This document shows, piece by piece, positions 1-10,070 of a DNA stretch of 64,000 nucleotides. This DNA is from Galaxea fascicularis. Its lineage: Eukaryota; Cnidaria; Anthozoa; Scleractinia; Euphylliidae. Position numbers and translations under genes: made by a program. A model generated the notes under the pieces. It was not told the DNA's origin. It searched no databases and saw only the letters and a list, made by a program, of their open reading frames with translations. Location of the stretch: contig OX419339.1 of assembly GCA_948470475.1 (NCBI GenBank), positions 8,339,002 to 8,403,001 of the forward strand. Direction: 5' to 3'. The first letter of the stretch is position 1, and every line of letters starts with the position of its first letter.

Positions 1-190
1 AGCACCGGCCTCGAGAATGTTCTTTACCAGAGGATCTCGACAAGGATGAGGGAAACTATAGGGCTTGTTAGCCCACGAAATACCACAAGAAGAATGATTA
101 AGTACGGAGGCACTTGTATCACTTTCGATAAGATGCTCTAGGTAAAGGGCGACGTCTAACGGCCTTGTAGGTAAGGCAGTGATCTCGGGA
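1..190 (-). pseudogene. tyrosine recombinase, N-terminal (core-binding) fragment of the DIRS element
   Basis: The minus-strand frame is open across the whole segment and contains LPTRPLDVALYLEHLIES and later GISWANKP and DPLVKNILEAGA. In DIRS and Ngaro elements this style of sequence forms the SAM-like core-binding domain ahead of the catalytic R-H-R-Y domain. The catalytic part would lie left of position 1 and cannot be judged. Assigned by resemblance and by position downstream of RT/RNase H. Confidence 0.7.
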
Positions 191-914
191 AAGCAAGATG
201 CCCAAACTCTCAATTTCTGAAAAGACCTGGAATACTGATCAATGGTACGTGGAGCCTTGGACTGCAAAGCACAAGTCGGAAGTGAACTGGCAAGTCTCCG
301 AAGTTCAGGATTCTGTAGGGTGGAACTACTCCGCGCAAAAACAATATCACCTTGTGCAGAAAAATAGAAGAATTCCAGTTTAAATAATGAAATGTTAAGC
401 AGAAAAATAATCTCATGTATAGGTAGATGGTCCAGTGGGGAATACAGCAAGTAGCACATTTCAAACACGGACTACTGCAAATAGCCGTCAAGCCCAGTGG
501 CAACCAGAATAAAGCAAGTGTGCAAATGCCCAGCGGCAAAAGAAATAAACACACAAAGTCAAGTGGCAAACATTTTAATTCCACCAGCTGACAAAGCAAA
601 AGATACAAAATTTAACCGGCCCCATTATATTACTACGCAAGAAAAGGATAGGCGAACTAAAGTTATCAGAACCAAAAATACAATTTATTAGAACCATGCA
701 CAAAAACTCGCTTCCCTTCAGAAACATAAAGGAAGTGAAGAATTAACTACGGAAAGAACGATCATCATTAATAATGCATGGTCAAAAAATGGCAGATGGC
801 CAATAAGGGACCACAAGTGCGCCTACGCACTTGCATAATTTGACATGCTCAATAACTTGGGTGACAAAGCAAACGGGAGGGACCAACCTACAGTTTTCAC
901 CTTCCCAGCTGAGA

Positions 915-2275
915 CTAAGGGCATCTACACCCAAAGTGATAGGACTGTAAAGCGCGAATAAAACCTAGGCAACTTGGTATTGCATAACTAGCAAAACAAT
1001 CTATGGTGAAAGGAACCCATCGAGAATCTATTTCACGAAAGTAAGCGTTGGAAACACACCAGTCGTCAAAATCAAGGATCTTACTGTAATAATCAGGTTT
1101 CCGATTAAGGGTATGGGGAATCCATTCCACTGAAAACCTAATACCATGAGCAGAAGTGAACGCTACGGCTCTGTTTAAAATAGGAATTATGCAAAATGGG
1201 AGCAAAACTTCGCAACGCAAAACTAACAGACTTCAATTCCCTCCAAGTTTTTCTTGAGGGCAACAAGAAACCCCTCGACGTCAACATAAACATAAGAAGC
1301 ACAAGCAACTTCGCTAGCGTCGGAATATATAATGTGATAAGGAACATTAACTGGATAGACCAAAGGTCGGGAATTAAGTCCTCGAATATTAACACACCAA
1401 TAATTTACTCAGAATTAGCTTCAGTAGTAAGAAAAACTCCGGTATTCCAATATGCCCTGCTGTCAATAAGAGAATGCAGTGCTTTGGTCATAACCTTGCA
1501 AATATGGCCAAAAACAAACATACAGGAAACGATACGTCCGGTAACCTGAACTAGCATCCTAGCAGTAACTATACGAGAACTAAAAACCTCACTTATGGAC
1601 GCAAGGAGAACTGATATCTTATCTTCAGGAATAGACAATAAACCCCGGGCAAAATCCCAATGGAAACCATGCCCGGCGAAGGAACTGAATAGGGAGCCAC
1701 ATACATTTATCCTTATCTGGGACGAACCCCGAGCTAATCAAATCAGAATGGACCAATAAAAAATATCGAAGGCAATTATCCTTGGTACCGCATACGCCTA
1801 AACCATCGTCTAAATAAACTACAACGCGGACGGCCTGACTACGCCAATGCTTGACGAGGGGACGCATGACTATGGTGAAAATGTAAGGGCCCGTAGAAAG
1901 ACCAAAGGGCAGAAGGACAAACTTAACATATTTTCCAACCTCATTGAAAAACCGAGAAATCTTTGATGTGAGAGGTAAGACTCTACAAAATCACTCTCAT
2001 ACAAAGATGAGCGGTGATTAGTAAGAAAGACACTCATGTATAGGTTCCCATGAAAAGGGAATCTTTTAACCAAAACGTAAGGTATCTAAAATAAACTTGG
2101 AGGCACCAATGCTTTGCCAAAACGAAATATTTGCTCTAAGCCTACCATTAACAATAACCTGACTAGAGCCTTGGAAATAATCAACAGAGCTAGAATCAAG
2201 AGAAACTGAGTGATCGAAGTCAAAGTCAAAGTCAGAGTATTTATCTGGACCCAAACGCTCAAGAACATTTGCCAA
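915..2275 (-). pseudogene. DIRS reverse transcriptase and RNase H, frameshifted
   Basis: The reading continues through four adjacent minus-strand frames. 1870-2073 holds the finger/palm region (NLYMSVFLTNHRSSLY, FLGFSM). 1625-1867 holds the palm with YLDDG, the metal-binding active site. 1405-1638 is the connection region. 915-1220 is RNase H-like, including VEWIPHTLNRKPDYYSK and TIDCFAS. The domains are in the right order but no single frame spans them, so there is no intact polymerase. Resembles DIRS-type RTs more than Gypsy: no protease and no integrase follow. Confidence 0.75.
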
Positions 2276-2293
2276 ATCAGACGGTGGCTGACT

Positions 2294-3099
2294 TTATGGA
2301 CGTTGACCTGGTGCCAGTGTTGCTGAGACTACCTCTTGTCTTGTAGAAGAGAGGGCAGGCTGGCGAATTAGCCCAGTGATGTGTCTTCGCCAGGAGCCCA
2401 TAAAATGGGCTCCTGGTCTTCGCTGATTGCAGCTAAAGCAGACGTTGGAAGCCTGAACTTGTCGGACGGCACGAAAGGGCTGACGAAAATTAGATTGAGC
2501 AGAAAATGGAAGGAATGTAGCAGAAGCAGATGATCCAGGGACTTGTGTAGCTTGAAAATCTCGGGATTTAGAAGTATTTGAAAACCTTGAAACACGAGGT
2601 TTGGAAGACTTCTGTTTAATCTTGGTAAGGGCACGTCGCTCAGCCGCTCGAAGTTCCTTCTCGTCTTCAGAATTTTCGGAGAGCTCGTCCGACTCATATT
2701 CCTCAATTGCAGTCCAGCCAGCGGGACTTTTGTCAGCAAAGCGGATCAACTTAATGCGTTTCTGGAGGTCGGAGATGTTCTTGAATAGCCAGCAGGTTTC
2801 CCTCGGACAAATTAGAGATAGCCAGATCATGGCAGTCAAGGAGCTGTGTATTAACTCAAACTGAATTGTTACCTCTAAATTGAAAAGAACTAGCTGCCTT
2901 AGTGTCTGTTTTTAATTTCTTTAGTTCTCGCCGAGTCTCAACCTCGCGTTCGTTTAAAGAGCGCTTGAAATCATGATCACCAAACGTTTTGTGCAACTTC
3001 GCATCAAGGGAGGGAAGAAATCAGCGAGATCGTGTCAGAATTAGAAACGTCTATCGACTGAGGTTGGGATGATACAGTCTCCGGCGGTGGATCAGACAT
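2294..3099 (-). pseudogene. Gag-like ORF of the DIRS element, broken
   Basis: Minus-strand open frame 2839-2294 has an acidic stretch (YESDELSENSEDEKE), a basic stretch and one Cys cluster (CFSCNQRRPGAHF) near the C-terminal end, like the zinc-knuckle-type end of DIRS Gag proteins. Upstream, an ATG at 3099-3097 opens a frame reading MSDPPPETVSSQPQS that hits a stop after about 35 codons, and coding-like sequence resumes in another frame. Low complexity and breaks make exact limits uncertain. Confidence 0.55.
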
Positions 3100-3363
3100 A
3101 ACACAAAATTTGCCAAAACAAAATTTCCAACTAATCAAAGGCGGAGATGCCGTCGAAGTGACAACTCCTAACGGGCAAACTCCTTAAATATCAACGTCTT
3201 AGCATAATTACACAACCTGCATACCAACGAATCTATATACCAGCACAAAACCATCTTACAATAATAACGTGAAAAATTATATTCACTGTCGCAGGGCCAT
3301 GTATGTCAACCTCAATCTAGCACGTGTCAAGACCGCTGTCTTCGATAAATGCCCCGATGGCAC

Positions 3364-3524
3364 GCAATAGGCCATATTCGTATTCTCGGTATTGAACTGG
3401 ATCTAGCATGAAGTGGAGGCTCTTGCGGGGGAATCTTCACATATGTAAATGTATTCCCCCGCAAGAGCCTCCACTTCATGCTAGAACCAGTTCAATACCG
3501 AGAATACGAATACGGCCTATTGTG
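3364..3524. repeat. near-perfect inverted repeat, about 71-bp arms
   Basis: The arm at 3364-3434 is the reverse complement of 3453-3524 with about two mismatches, separated by an 18-base loop (3435-3452). It ends just where an unidentified coding fragment begins. Most simply a fold-back MITE; no convincing target-site duplication is seen. Confidence 0.85.
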
Positions 3525-3870
3525 CTATCACAATGTGCAGTTCCTCTGGACGCAGTATAAGACGTTGGAGCATTTTTGCTGGCTGATAAAGCCCCATGTC
3601 TAGGGAGATGACTGTTTTTCCACCAGGCCCGACAACATTAGTGATAACATACTGCGCTTGCATTAGGATAGTCAGTATATATGAACAGAAATGATCGCGT
3701 TTGTTAAAGGCCGGCTTGTAACACACGCTAAGAAGTGTGCTATGAGAAACAATAGCGCAAACAATGACTTCTAAAGTCTTTGTTTCTAAGCTCCGCCCTG
3801 AAAAGTTAATGAGCAAAGCAGTATTCCCTGCGGGTGAAAGCGCGCGTAATATTTGATTAATGAGAGCCAC
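3517..3870 (-). pseudogene. unidentified coding fragment, probably from a repeated element
   Basis: A 117-codon minus-strand open frame contains protein-like, non-repetitive sequence, for example VVGPGGKTVISLDMGLYQPAK and LRPEELHIVIAQ. The right end runs directly into the 71-bp hairpin at 3364-3524, suggesting truncation by it. I do not recognise the family; the style is that of long cellular-looking ORFs carried in multicopy cnidarian elements. No start context or introns support a host gene. Confidence 0.35.
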
Positions 3871-5051
3871 TCGACTAGTTACACTTGGCCGCTACTGATC
3901 TATAATTTTGACTGCACTGCAAGTAAATGTCCGGAGAACAATAGGCATTCTGCGCAATGTACTACACTGAGATGACAAGCAATGCGCGCGTGTCTAGGTG
4001 AACCCAATTAAACCTTCCACGACTAGCACAAGTGGGTTCACACCGTCTATACTTCCTTGGATGTGACTCCAGCCTATTTTACGTCTGCACATACCTAATA
4101 TTTACACCAAAATGGAAATTCACGGGTTCCATGAAAAGCGTGCTTTTTGGTTTTGACGACCAATATAATTAACTAGATTATGGACTTTTGCCTTACTTCC
4201 ATATTATTTTCTCTCCATAGCTCTTAATTACGAAATAGACCACATTTTCTACGAGTTCCTTGGCGTAATAACCCACGCGCGATGTTGAGAGAACAGGAGC
4301 GAAAAAGGATTTACCAGATTTTGAGTGCGTTACCAACATCCCAACATTTGTTAGTGGTGACAACGAGTTTCACGAGAAAGTATGAGTTTACCAGCACAAA
4401 AAAACATAAAACCATACAATAGGTTTTTTTTACCAACCGCAACGCGGCGTAGTGTCTCGGTTATTTTATAAAGGTACTTAGTAACAACTGAATCTCCTTT
4501 ATGGAGCTAAAACAATGCAAAACATAATTCGTAAATTTAAATTAACTTCTTTGCTTAACAACTGCAATATCGGGTTCCGTAATCGATAAAATCCATTAAA
4601 CGTTCATCAAATCACGGATGTTAAGCCAATCAGAGAGCGGGAAATTCAGCCATATTAAAAATTTAATGTAGAGAAAAAAAACAGGTGTTCGAGTACGTGA
4701 TAACACTAACTTAAGTGACAGTGATTAAAACTACTATTCAACACCAAAAAATTGTCTATTCTGCGTGAAAACTTTCCAATATCTTACAGTTGGGTTGCCA
4801 AATAACAGAATTTGACGATTAAGTTTCTTGTTGTTATGGCACTGATAATAAATTGCCTCGGGCAATGATTTGCAGGCAGAGTTTTACGTGACGTAAGCAG
4901 CTGTTGCATGCAGGTAATCATCGATCATAGAAGATCCTTTGGGTGATAATGATGTCGGTAATTGAAAGGGTGTTAGATGGGGAAGGATTACAGTAAAGAT
5001 CAGGGGATCGTGAATTGAACTTGCTGCGGTGAGAACAACACCCAACAAAGA
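3871..5051. other. AT-rich intergenic stretch upstream of the GPCR
   Basis: No convincing coding sequence, tRNA or long repeat is seen. Contains short T- and A-runs. The GPCR promoter should lie in its right part, but no clear TATA box or initiator can be assigned by eye. Confidence 0.5.
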
Positions 5052-6074
5052 ATGACCAACGCTAGCCAATCCGAGAGTTTCACAGAACAAGTTGGAAGTG
5101 CAATATTTGTGACCTTCATGACATTTGTATCTGTAGCAGGAGCACTGACAAACTTCTTAGTAATTTTGTCCATTTTTCTTGATCAAAACTTGCGAACTAG
5201 GACTAACTACGTCGTGTTCAGTTTGGCAGTTTCAGATTTCTTCGTTGCAACAGTCGCAATTCCTCTGCGGTTATTGGAAGAGCTAAATACATCGAAGAAC
5301 ACTACGGTTCCCTGCAATGTCGTTCTTGCTTTGACGATTGTGTTCGATGGTGTTTCAAGGCTCAATATTGTTTTAATTTCAATCGATCGATTCGTTGGCG
5401 TTAGGTTTCCTTTCAGTTACGCTAAATACACTTCAAGAAAAATTGTTCTGATCGCAATCGCTGTTTGCTGGACGATGATGTGGACTTTTTCCATTTGTAT
5501 TCTGAGCGGTGTAGGGCTACGGAGTAAAGATGGTGAAAACGTGGAGGAGTTCTCGAGAGAAAAGTCGAAAATTTGCCTATTATCGTCAACGCTATCTGAA
5601 GCTGCCGTTATGACTTTTACAATCGGATTCTGTACAGTTCCAATGCTTGTAGTCGCCCCTATAAACTTCTATCTGGTCAAGAAAAGTCACTGGCATATGA
5701 AGAAAATTCAGGATTTACACAGGGGTGTGGAGGCTAACTTTAATTCATACGGGTCAGATTTCAATGCGCGAAAACAAAGGCAAGAATTAGCACTGAGACA
5801 AGGGAAACGGGCAAAGATGGTTGCCGTTTTAGTCTGCCTGTTCCTAGTTTTTGTGGCGCCTATCACTATCATAGATGTGATCGAAACATTAGGCAGCAAG
5901 TCTGTACCTTCCTACTTGTCGAAAAGTGCTGTTTGTTTGATATACTTGAATACGGTGGTTAATATGTTTGTGTACGCAACATTCAACAGGGAATTTCGAG
6001 ATGCTTTTCTTCGAATATTTACAGCCTTTCGAAAACAGTTTTCAAGGTTGAAAATAGGTGAAAATCGAAGATAA
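5052..6074 (+). CDS. class A (rhodopsin-like) G-protein-coupled receptor, orphan, single exon
   Basis: An intact 340-aa receptor with seven hydrophobic segments, which would sit in the plasma membrane and signal through heterotrimeric G proteins. Landmarks: N34 in TM1 (ALTNFLVI), D62 in TM2 (SLAVSD), C88 and C175 as the likely ECL1-ECL2 disulfide pair, D112-R113-F114 at the end of TM3, W140 in TM4, P270 in TM6 (FVAP) and N304-M-F-V-Y308 in TM7. Two class A signatures are altered: DRY is DRF, and NPxxY is NMFVY without the proline. The N-terminus has two possible N-glycosylation sites nearby (N3, N83). The first ATG of the open frame is used; no signal peptide is needed in this class. Single-exon receptors are typical of expanded cnidarian GPCR families. 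The ligand cannot be inferred. Confidence 0.92.
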   Translation: MTNASQSESFTEQVGSAIFVTFMTFVSVAGALTNFLVILSIFLDQNLRTRTNYVVFSLAVSDFFVATVAIPLRLLEELNTSKNTTVPCNVVLALTIVFDGVSRLNIVLISIDRFVGVRFPFSYAKYTSRKIVLIAIAVCWTMMWTFSICILSGVGLRSKDGENVEEFSREKSKICLLSSTLSEAAVMTFTIGFCTVPMLVVAPINFYLVKKSHWHMKKIQDLHRGVEANFNSYGSDFNARKQRQELALRQGKRAKMVAVLVCLFLVFVAPITIIDVIETLGSKSVPSYLSKSAVCLIYLNTVVNMFVYATFNREFRDAFLRIFTAFRKQFSRLKIGENRR

Positions 6075-6283
6075 AAAGGTTGCTTGAGGCCTCAAACTGA
6101 CGAAACAAGAGAAGCGGGAGAAGTGTTAAATTAGATATGTTTGATAATTTGAGGACACTATGTTTGATTCATCTGATTGGCTCTCCAGAACAAACGCATG
6201 TAAAACGTTCACCATATTCTGATACTAACCGCTGTTGCGTACAAGAAAAAGGGTATTTCAAACTGATTAACAGATAGATTTCA

Positions 6284-6289
6284 AATAAA
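6284..6289 (+). promoter_or_regulatory. candidate polyadenylation signal of the GPCR gene
   Basis: A canonical AATAAA lies about 210 bases after the GPCR stop codon on the same strand. No other good hexamer is closer. Function is inferred from position only. Confidence 0.4.
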
Positions 6290-7644
6290 ACAAGAAACGT
6301 TGCTTGAGGGGACATTGCGAATTCCTTTGATTTGCTGATACGGGCATTACTGTGCTGCTGGAATCAAGGGGGACGTCAGAAGGAGTAACTATAAGAGCCT
6401 ACGGGCCACCAGCCTGAAAAAGACGTAAAAGGTTATCAAGCCTGAGCAAAAACGTATACAAAAAGATGACATAAGTTTGGACACCGTTGAACACAAAAAT
6501 AGCAAATGATGGTGGAGAGGGTTTGATTAACTGACAACTAAACCCTGCAGTGGCGGATAGAAGCCGTTGCCTAATTATCACGAATACACCGAGTTAGCTC
6601 AAATGTCAAAATGGCCCGGGGGTCTAAAACTCAGAGAGGTTCATTTGCAGTAAAACACATTGCGCTTTCATGGCTGAGAAATGATCACTATGAACAGCTT
6701 TTAGCAATTTTTTCAATGAAATTGAGAAAAACGGAAAGGAACTCCGGTGCATGTATACTAGTTTGTGTAAACGAGTGGATATTAGTTGACAGGTCATCCG
6801 TGGCTCGTTCGGAAAAACCTGTTGAGGCTGCAAACTGTATAATGCTTAAATAAATTAACCTCAGTAGAGATCTGGCATTTGAGACTTTAAATCTTGTAAC
6901 AGATAGAAGATCTCTTCACTCGTCTGTAATTGAAAATTCAAATCAAACTACTCGAGATGGACAATTACTTGACAGCCTTTCTCGGTCAAGCTGACATTTC
7001 TCATAAATTTGCATTCGACTGGAGCAGCTGCTTAAAATACAGGCCTTTAAATTCAACTGGCAATAAGAGCTCCTCTCATATTTAATGATTTGTAACAGAT
7101 CAACTCTTAATGGTCGACAAACCACTGACATGAAACACTGAAAAAAAAAAACATGTGGCCGCCGCCGCTGAGGCTTTATATCGGCCAACTGGCTTTTAGT
7201 TTATTTTTTTTCCTAATGAAACCCTGTCAAACTCGACGTGTTAACATGTTTCATAATTAGCTATTCTTGGTTTTCACATGACGTCATCAAAATAAAAAAA
7301 TATATTCACCATAGTTAAAGGGGCTATGTTTTTGAAGTGAAAATAAAACCAAGCACTGTCGTGTACAATTCCCATAATCCAAATGCCCTTAGAACACCAG
7401 AACAAAGGTATGGAGCTGTTCGAATTCTACCAAAAGGGAAGCAAGCAAAACATAATCTACATTTGGCTATTTTTTTCTATTTTTTTTGCTACAGCTCAAG
7501 AGGGAAGTTGAAACAGTTGGCCCAGTTTTTCCAAGTTGGAAGCCATTTCAATCCTGATAGCTTTGTTACATTGGTGATATCATTTTAAACACACCAAACC
7601 CTTATTTTCGGATTTCTTTGCTTACAATATAATTTCAGCTCGTT
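6290..7644. other. intergenic, nothing identified
   Basis: Open frames here are short and of ordinary random type. Contains a poly-A run near 7141-7151 and T-runs near 7200 and 7470. No gene, tRNA or long repeat is seen. Confidence 0.5.
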
Positions 7645-7649
7645 TTAAG

Positions 7650-8035
7650 TCACTCTGATAACGATTTCCTCTCGCGGACGGGTTGTCGAAACGTCATTTG
7701 ACTCTGATAACGACCTCCTCTTGGGTTGTCGGAACGTCATTTAATTCTGATGACGACCTCCCCTTGGGTTGTCGAAACGTCATTTGATTCTGATGACGAC
7801 CTCCCCTCGGGTTGTCGAAACGTCATTTAATTCTGATGGCGATCTCCCCTCGGGTCGTCGAAACGTCATTTAATTCTGATGGCGACCTCCCCTCGGGTCG
7901 TTGAAACGTCATTTAATTCTGATGGCGATCTCCCCTCGGGTTGTCGAAACGTCATTTGATTCTGATGACTTCCCTTTGGGCTGTCGAATCTGATGGCGAC
8001 CTCCCCTCGAGTTGTCAAAATGTCACTCAATGTCA
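7650..8035 (+). repeat. 43-bp minisatellite with hammerhead-ribozyme-like boxes, about 9 units
   Basis: The conserved GGTTGTC / GGTCGTC box recurs at about 7681, 7724, 7767, 7810, 7853, 7896 and 7939, exactly 43 bases apart, then with a 40-base and a 30-base step at the degraded right end. Most units have the layout CTGATGA (or CTGATGG), a stem-loop, then GAAACGTC and an AT-rich spacer ATTTAATT or ATTTGATT. CTGATGA and GAAA are the two invariant boxes of the hammerhead ribozyme, and GTC is its preferred cleavage triplet. The segment GACGACC can pair with GGTTGTC. Units at about 7748 and 7791 keep both boxes exactly; others have G-to-A or A-to-G changes in the first box. See findings for the caveats. 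Confidence 0.85.
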
Positions 8036-10070
8036 ATGTCATCTCAAACAGTCCTTTAGTTCTCTTGATGATCATGTTTAATCAAGTTATAATACGACTA
8101 CTTCGTTCAAACCGTACACTTATTAATTTTGACTCGTAGTTTCTCTTGAGAATTCGTCGATCAATTAAAAACAAAACTTAACCAAACAGAACTGAACATT
8201 GATTTTGAGCATACACCCATACCCCCTTATTTTGCAGGCGTCAACGCGTTTATCGAGCAAACTGTTGACGCCACATGCAATTTACCCTCACGAAAACCTG
8301 GACACAAAGATGCACTCTGTTAGGATGCGGTCAAGCTCTGACGACACCTGAAACGCTCCGAAAACGAATATTGCACGCTCATAACTGTTTATTTCGCACT
8401 TCAACTATCATTCAAACTGCCAGGAGACGAGTCCGTGATAGTTTTCAATCTACCACGGACTCGTTAACGTTCTAACTGGTTTGTATTTGCAGACATGATA
8501 TTTCTTTTTCCTTCCCTTCGGATTGTTAAGGTAACTGTCCGGCTTCGCTTTGTTCATTAACAAGAGGAAACACCACAAACATAAAAACGTGGATCATAAC
8601 ATTTTTCAAATATTTATTTCGCCACCAAGTCAATAAACGATTTTTTTTCTCTTGGACAACTGCAAGTGACAATGAAGGTTTGAGGTAGGTTTGGTAATTT
8701 TTAAATTTCAGTTATTTCCGTATCGTTCTGTAAATAATGTCCATAGAGGACTACAATTGGTATAAATAAGTACAAAACTCACTTAAAATTCAAGTAATCA
8801 TTAATTTATGACTCTGTACATGGGTACAAAATTAATTTTAAAACTAAGTTTGTACGTTACCTAACTATAATTTGTGTGGTGAAAAAACCTGTACAGACGA
8901 GTTATATCAGATACATTTTTACAATTTATTATTTTTCAATCTGCCAAATCGTAGCTTATTAGGACAACACAAGTTTGTGTAATGGCTTACTCTGCAGCAA
9001 TTGAAGACTACCACGGTAACTACAATTGAAAAAAAAATGACTTCCATAATAAGAATTGTGTTAACACATTACCTATTTTTGAACAGCTTCAAAAACTTTT
9101 GTGGCAGATCTATTCATTTGTAGAATAATCGTTGGGTTTATTATTATGTTTCCGGATAGGATCGGCTGAAAACTTTAGCCGTGTCTATATCAGATTTGAA
9201 CACTCATTAAACATTAATTTCTTTTGTATTTCCGTTATGAATTATTAATAAGTTTTTGAAGCAAGTACAAACTAAGTCTACTTCAAAAAACCTAGAGAAA
9301 ATAGTCAAGTGTATATTAAACTTTCCAAAGCAAGAGAAAAATACATCGTGGGTTGTATCTTAACAGAACCACTTCGTCAAAAAACGGGACCTCATTAGGA
9401 AAGCTTTCCGCAGACTTTTACTCCCGCAATTTCCGACCAGAAGAAGGAAGCGCTAAAACCTTTTTGAACAAGTTTAGACCGAACTTTTCAAGGACCAAAG
9501 CTCACCTAATGCATGTTAAAACGTGATTGTTTAAGGAGTAACTTATACTTTCTGGAATTCACAGAAGACACACTGAACTAGATTTACTTGGTAATTTTTA
9601 ACACTGTGAGCAAAACATTAGGTGCTACGAGATGAGGATTTCAACGCTTTTAATTAAAAAGGTTAAGAAATCCAAAATATAATACTCGCTCATAATACTC
9701 ATAATACTCGCTCATAGAGGAAGATGTCCAGTGAGTTTCTACAACAGAGAACGAATCATAACCGTTTTAGCGATTTTTCCAGAAGAACTTTAAAAGCTGG
9801 TGACGATTTGTTTCAAGCGCGAACCACTTCCTTCCAGGACAGACAACACCAGACAGTCAATCAAATCTGAAACATTAACTCGGGTTTTCTTTAAATACAT
9901 AAATTGTTTTTGATAGTTTTTCGAAGAAATACGAAAATCTGTGACGCAAGCCCGTCAGCTTACTATCAACAATCACTGAATGACGTGTCTTTCACCTCAC
10001 TTAACACCTAGTTTTGCCCAAAATGGTCCTTAAAATGCTAACTCAGTGTAACGTGTTCTTTGCTGTTTAT
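8036..10070. other. AT-rich intergenic stretch with two short hairpins
   Basis: No gene is seen. Two perfect short inverted repeats are present: GGCGTCAAC with GTTGACGCC (about 8237-8272, with matching TTGCA/TGCAA further out) and CGAGTCCGTG with CACGGACTCG (about 8428-8463). Their role is unknown. An ORF spanning 8275-8475 is explained by chance. Confidence 0.45.

Larger units (their letters stand above)
1..3099 (-). mobile_element. DIRS-like tyrosine-recombinase retrotransposon, degraded, cut by the left window edge
   Basis: Read on the minus strand the order is Gag-like (from about 3099 to 2294), reverse transcriptase (about 2275-1400), RNase H (about 1400-915), then the N-terminal part of a tyrosine recombinase (about 190-1). 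This order, with a recombinase in place of a DDE integrase, is the DIRS arrangement. The RT active-site box reads VVVYLDDGLGV in 1625-1867, and the RNase H tail has an EWIP...DYYSK...DFDDW pattern. Several frameshifts and stops separate the segments, so the copy is dead. A candidate Gag start is the ATG at 3099-3097. Terminal repeats are not visible here because the element continues beyond position 1. Confidence 0.85.

Noticed and set aside
7866..8075. 69-codon minus-strand ORF with repeated peptide words
   Set aside because: It is a translation of the 43-bp minisatellite; 43 is not a multiple of three, so the frame is not maintained across units.
8428..8463. Short hairpin CGAGTCCGTG / CACGGACTCG considered as a ribozyme or riboswitch
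   Set aside because: It lacks the CTGATGA and GAAA boxes or any other recognised motif.
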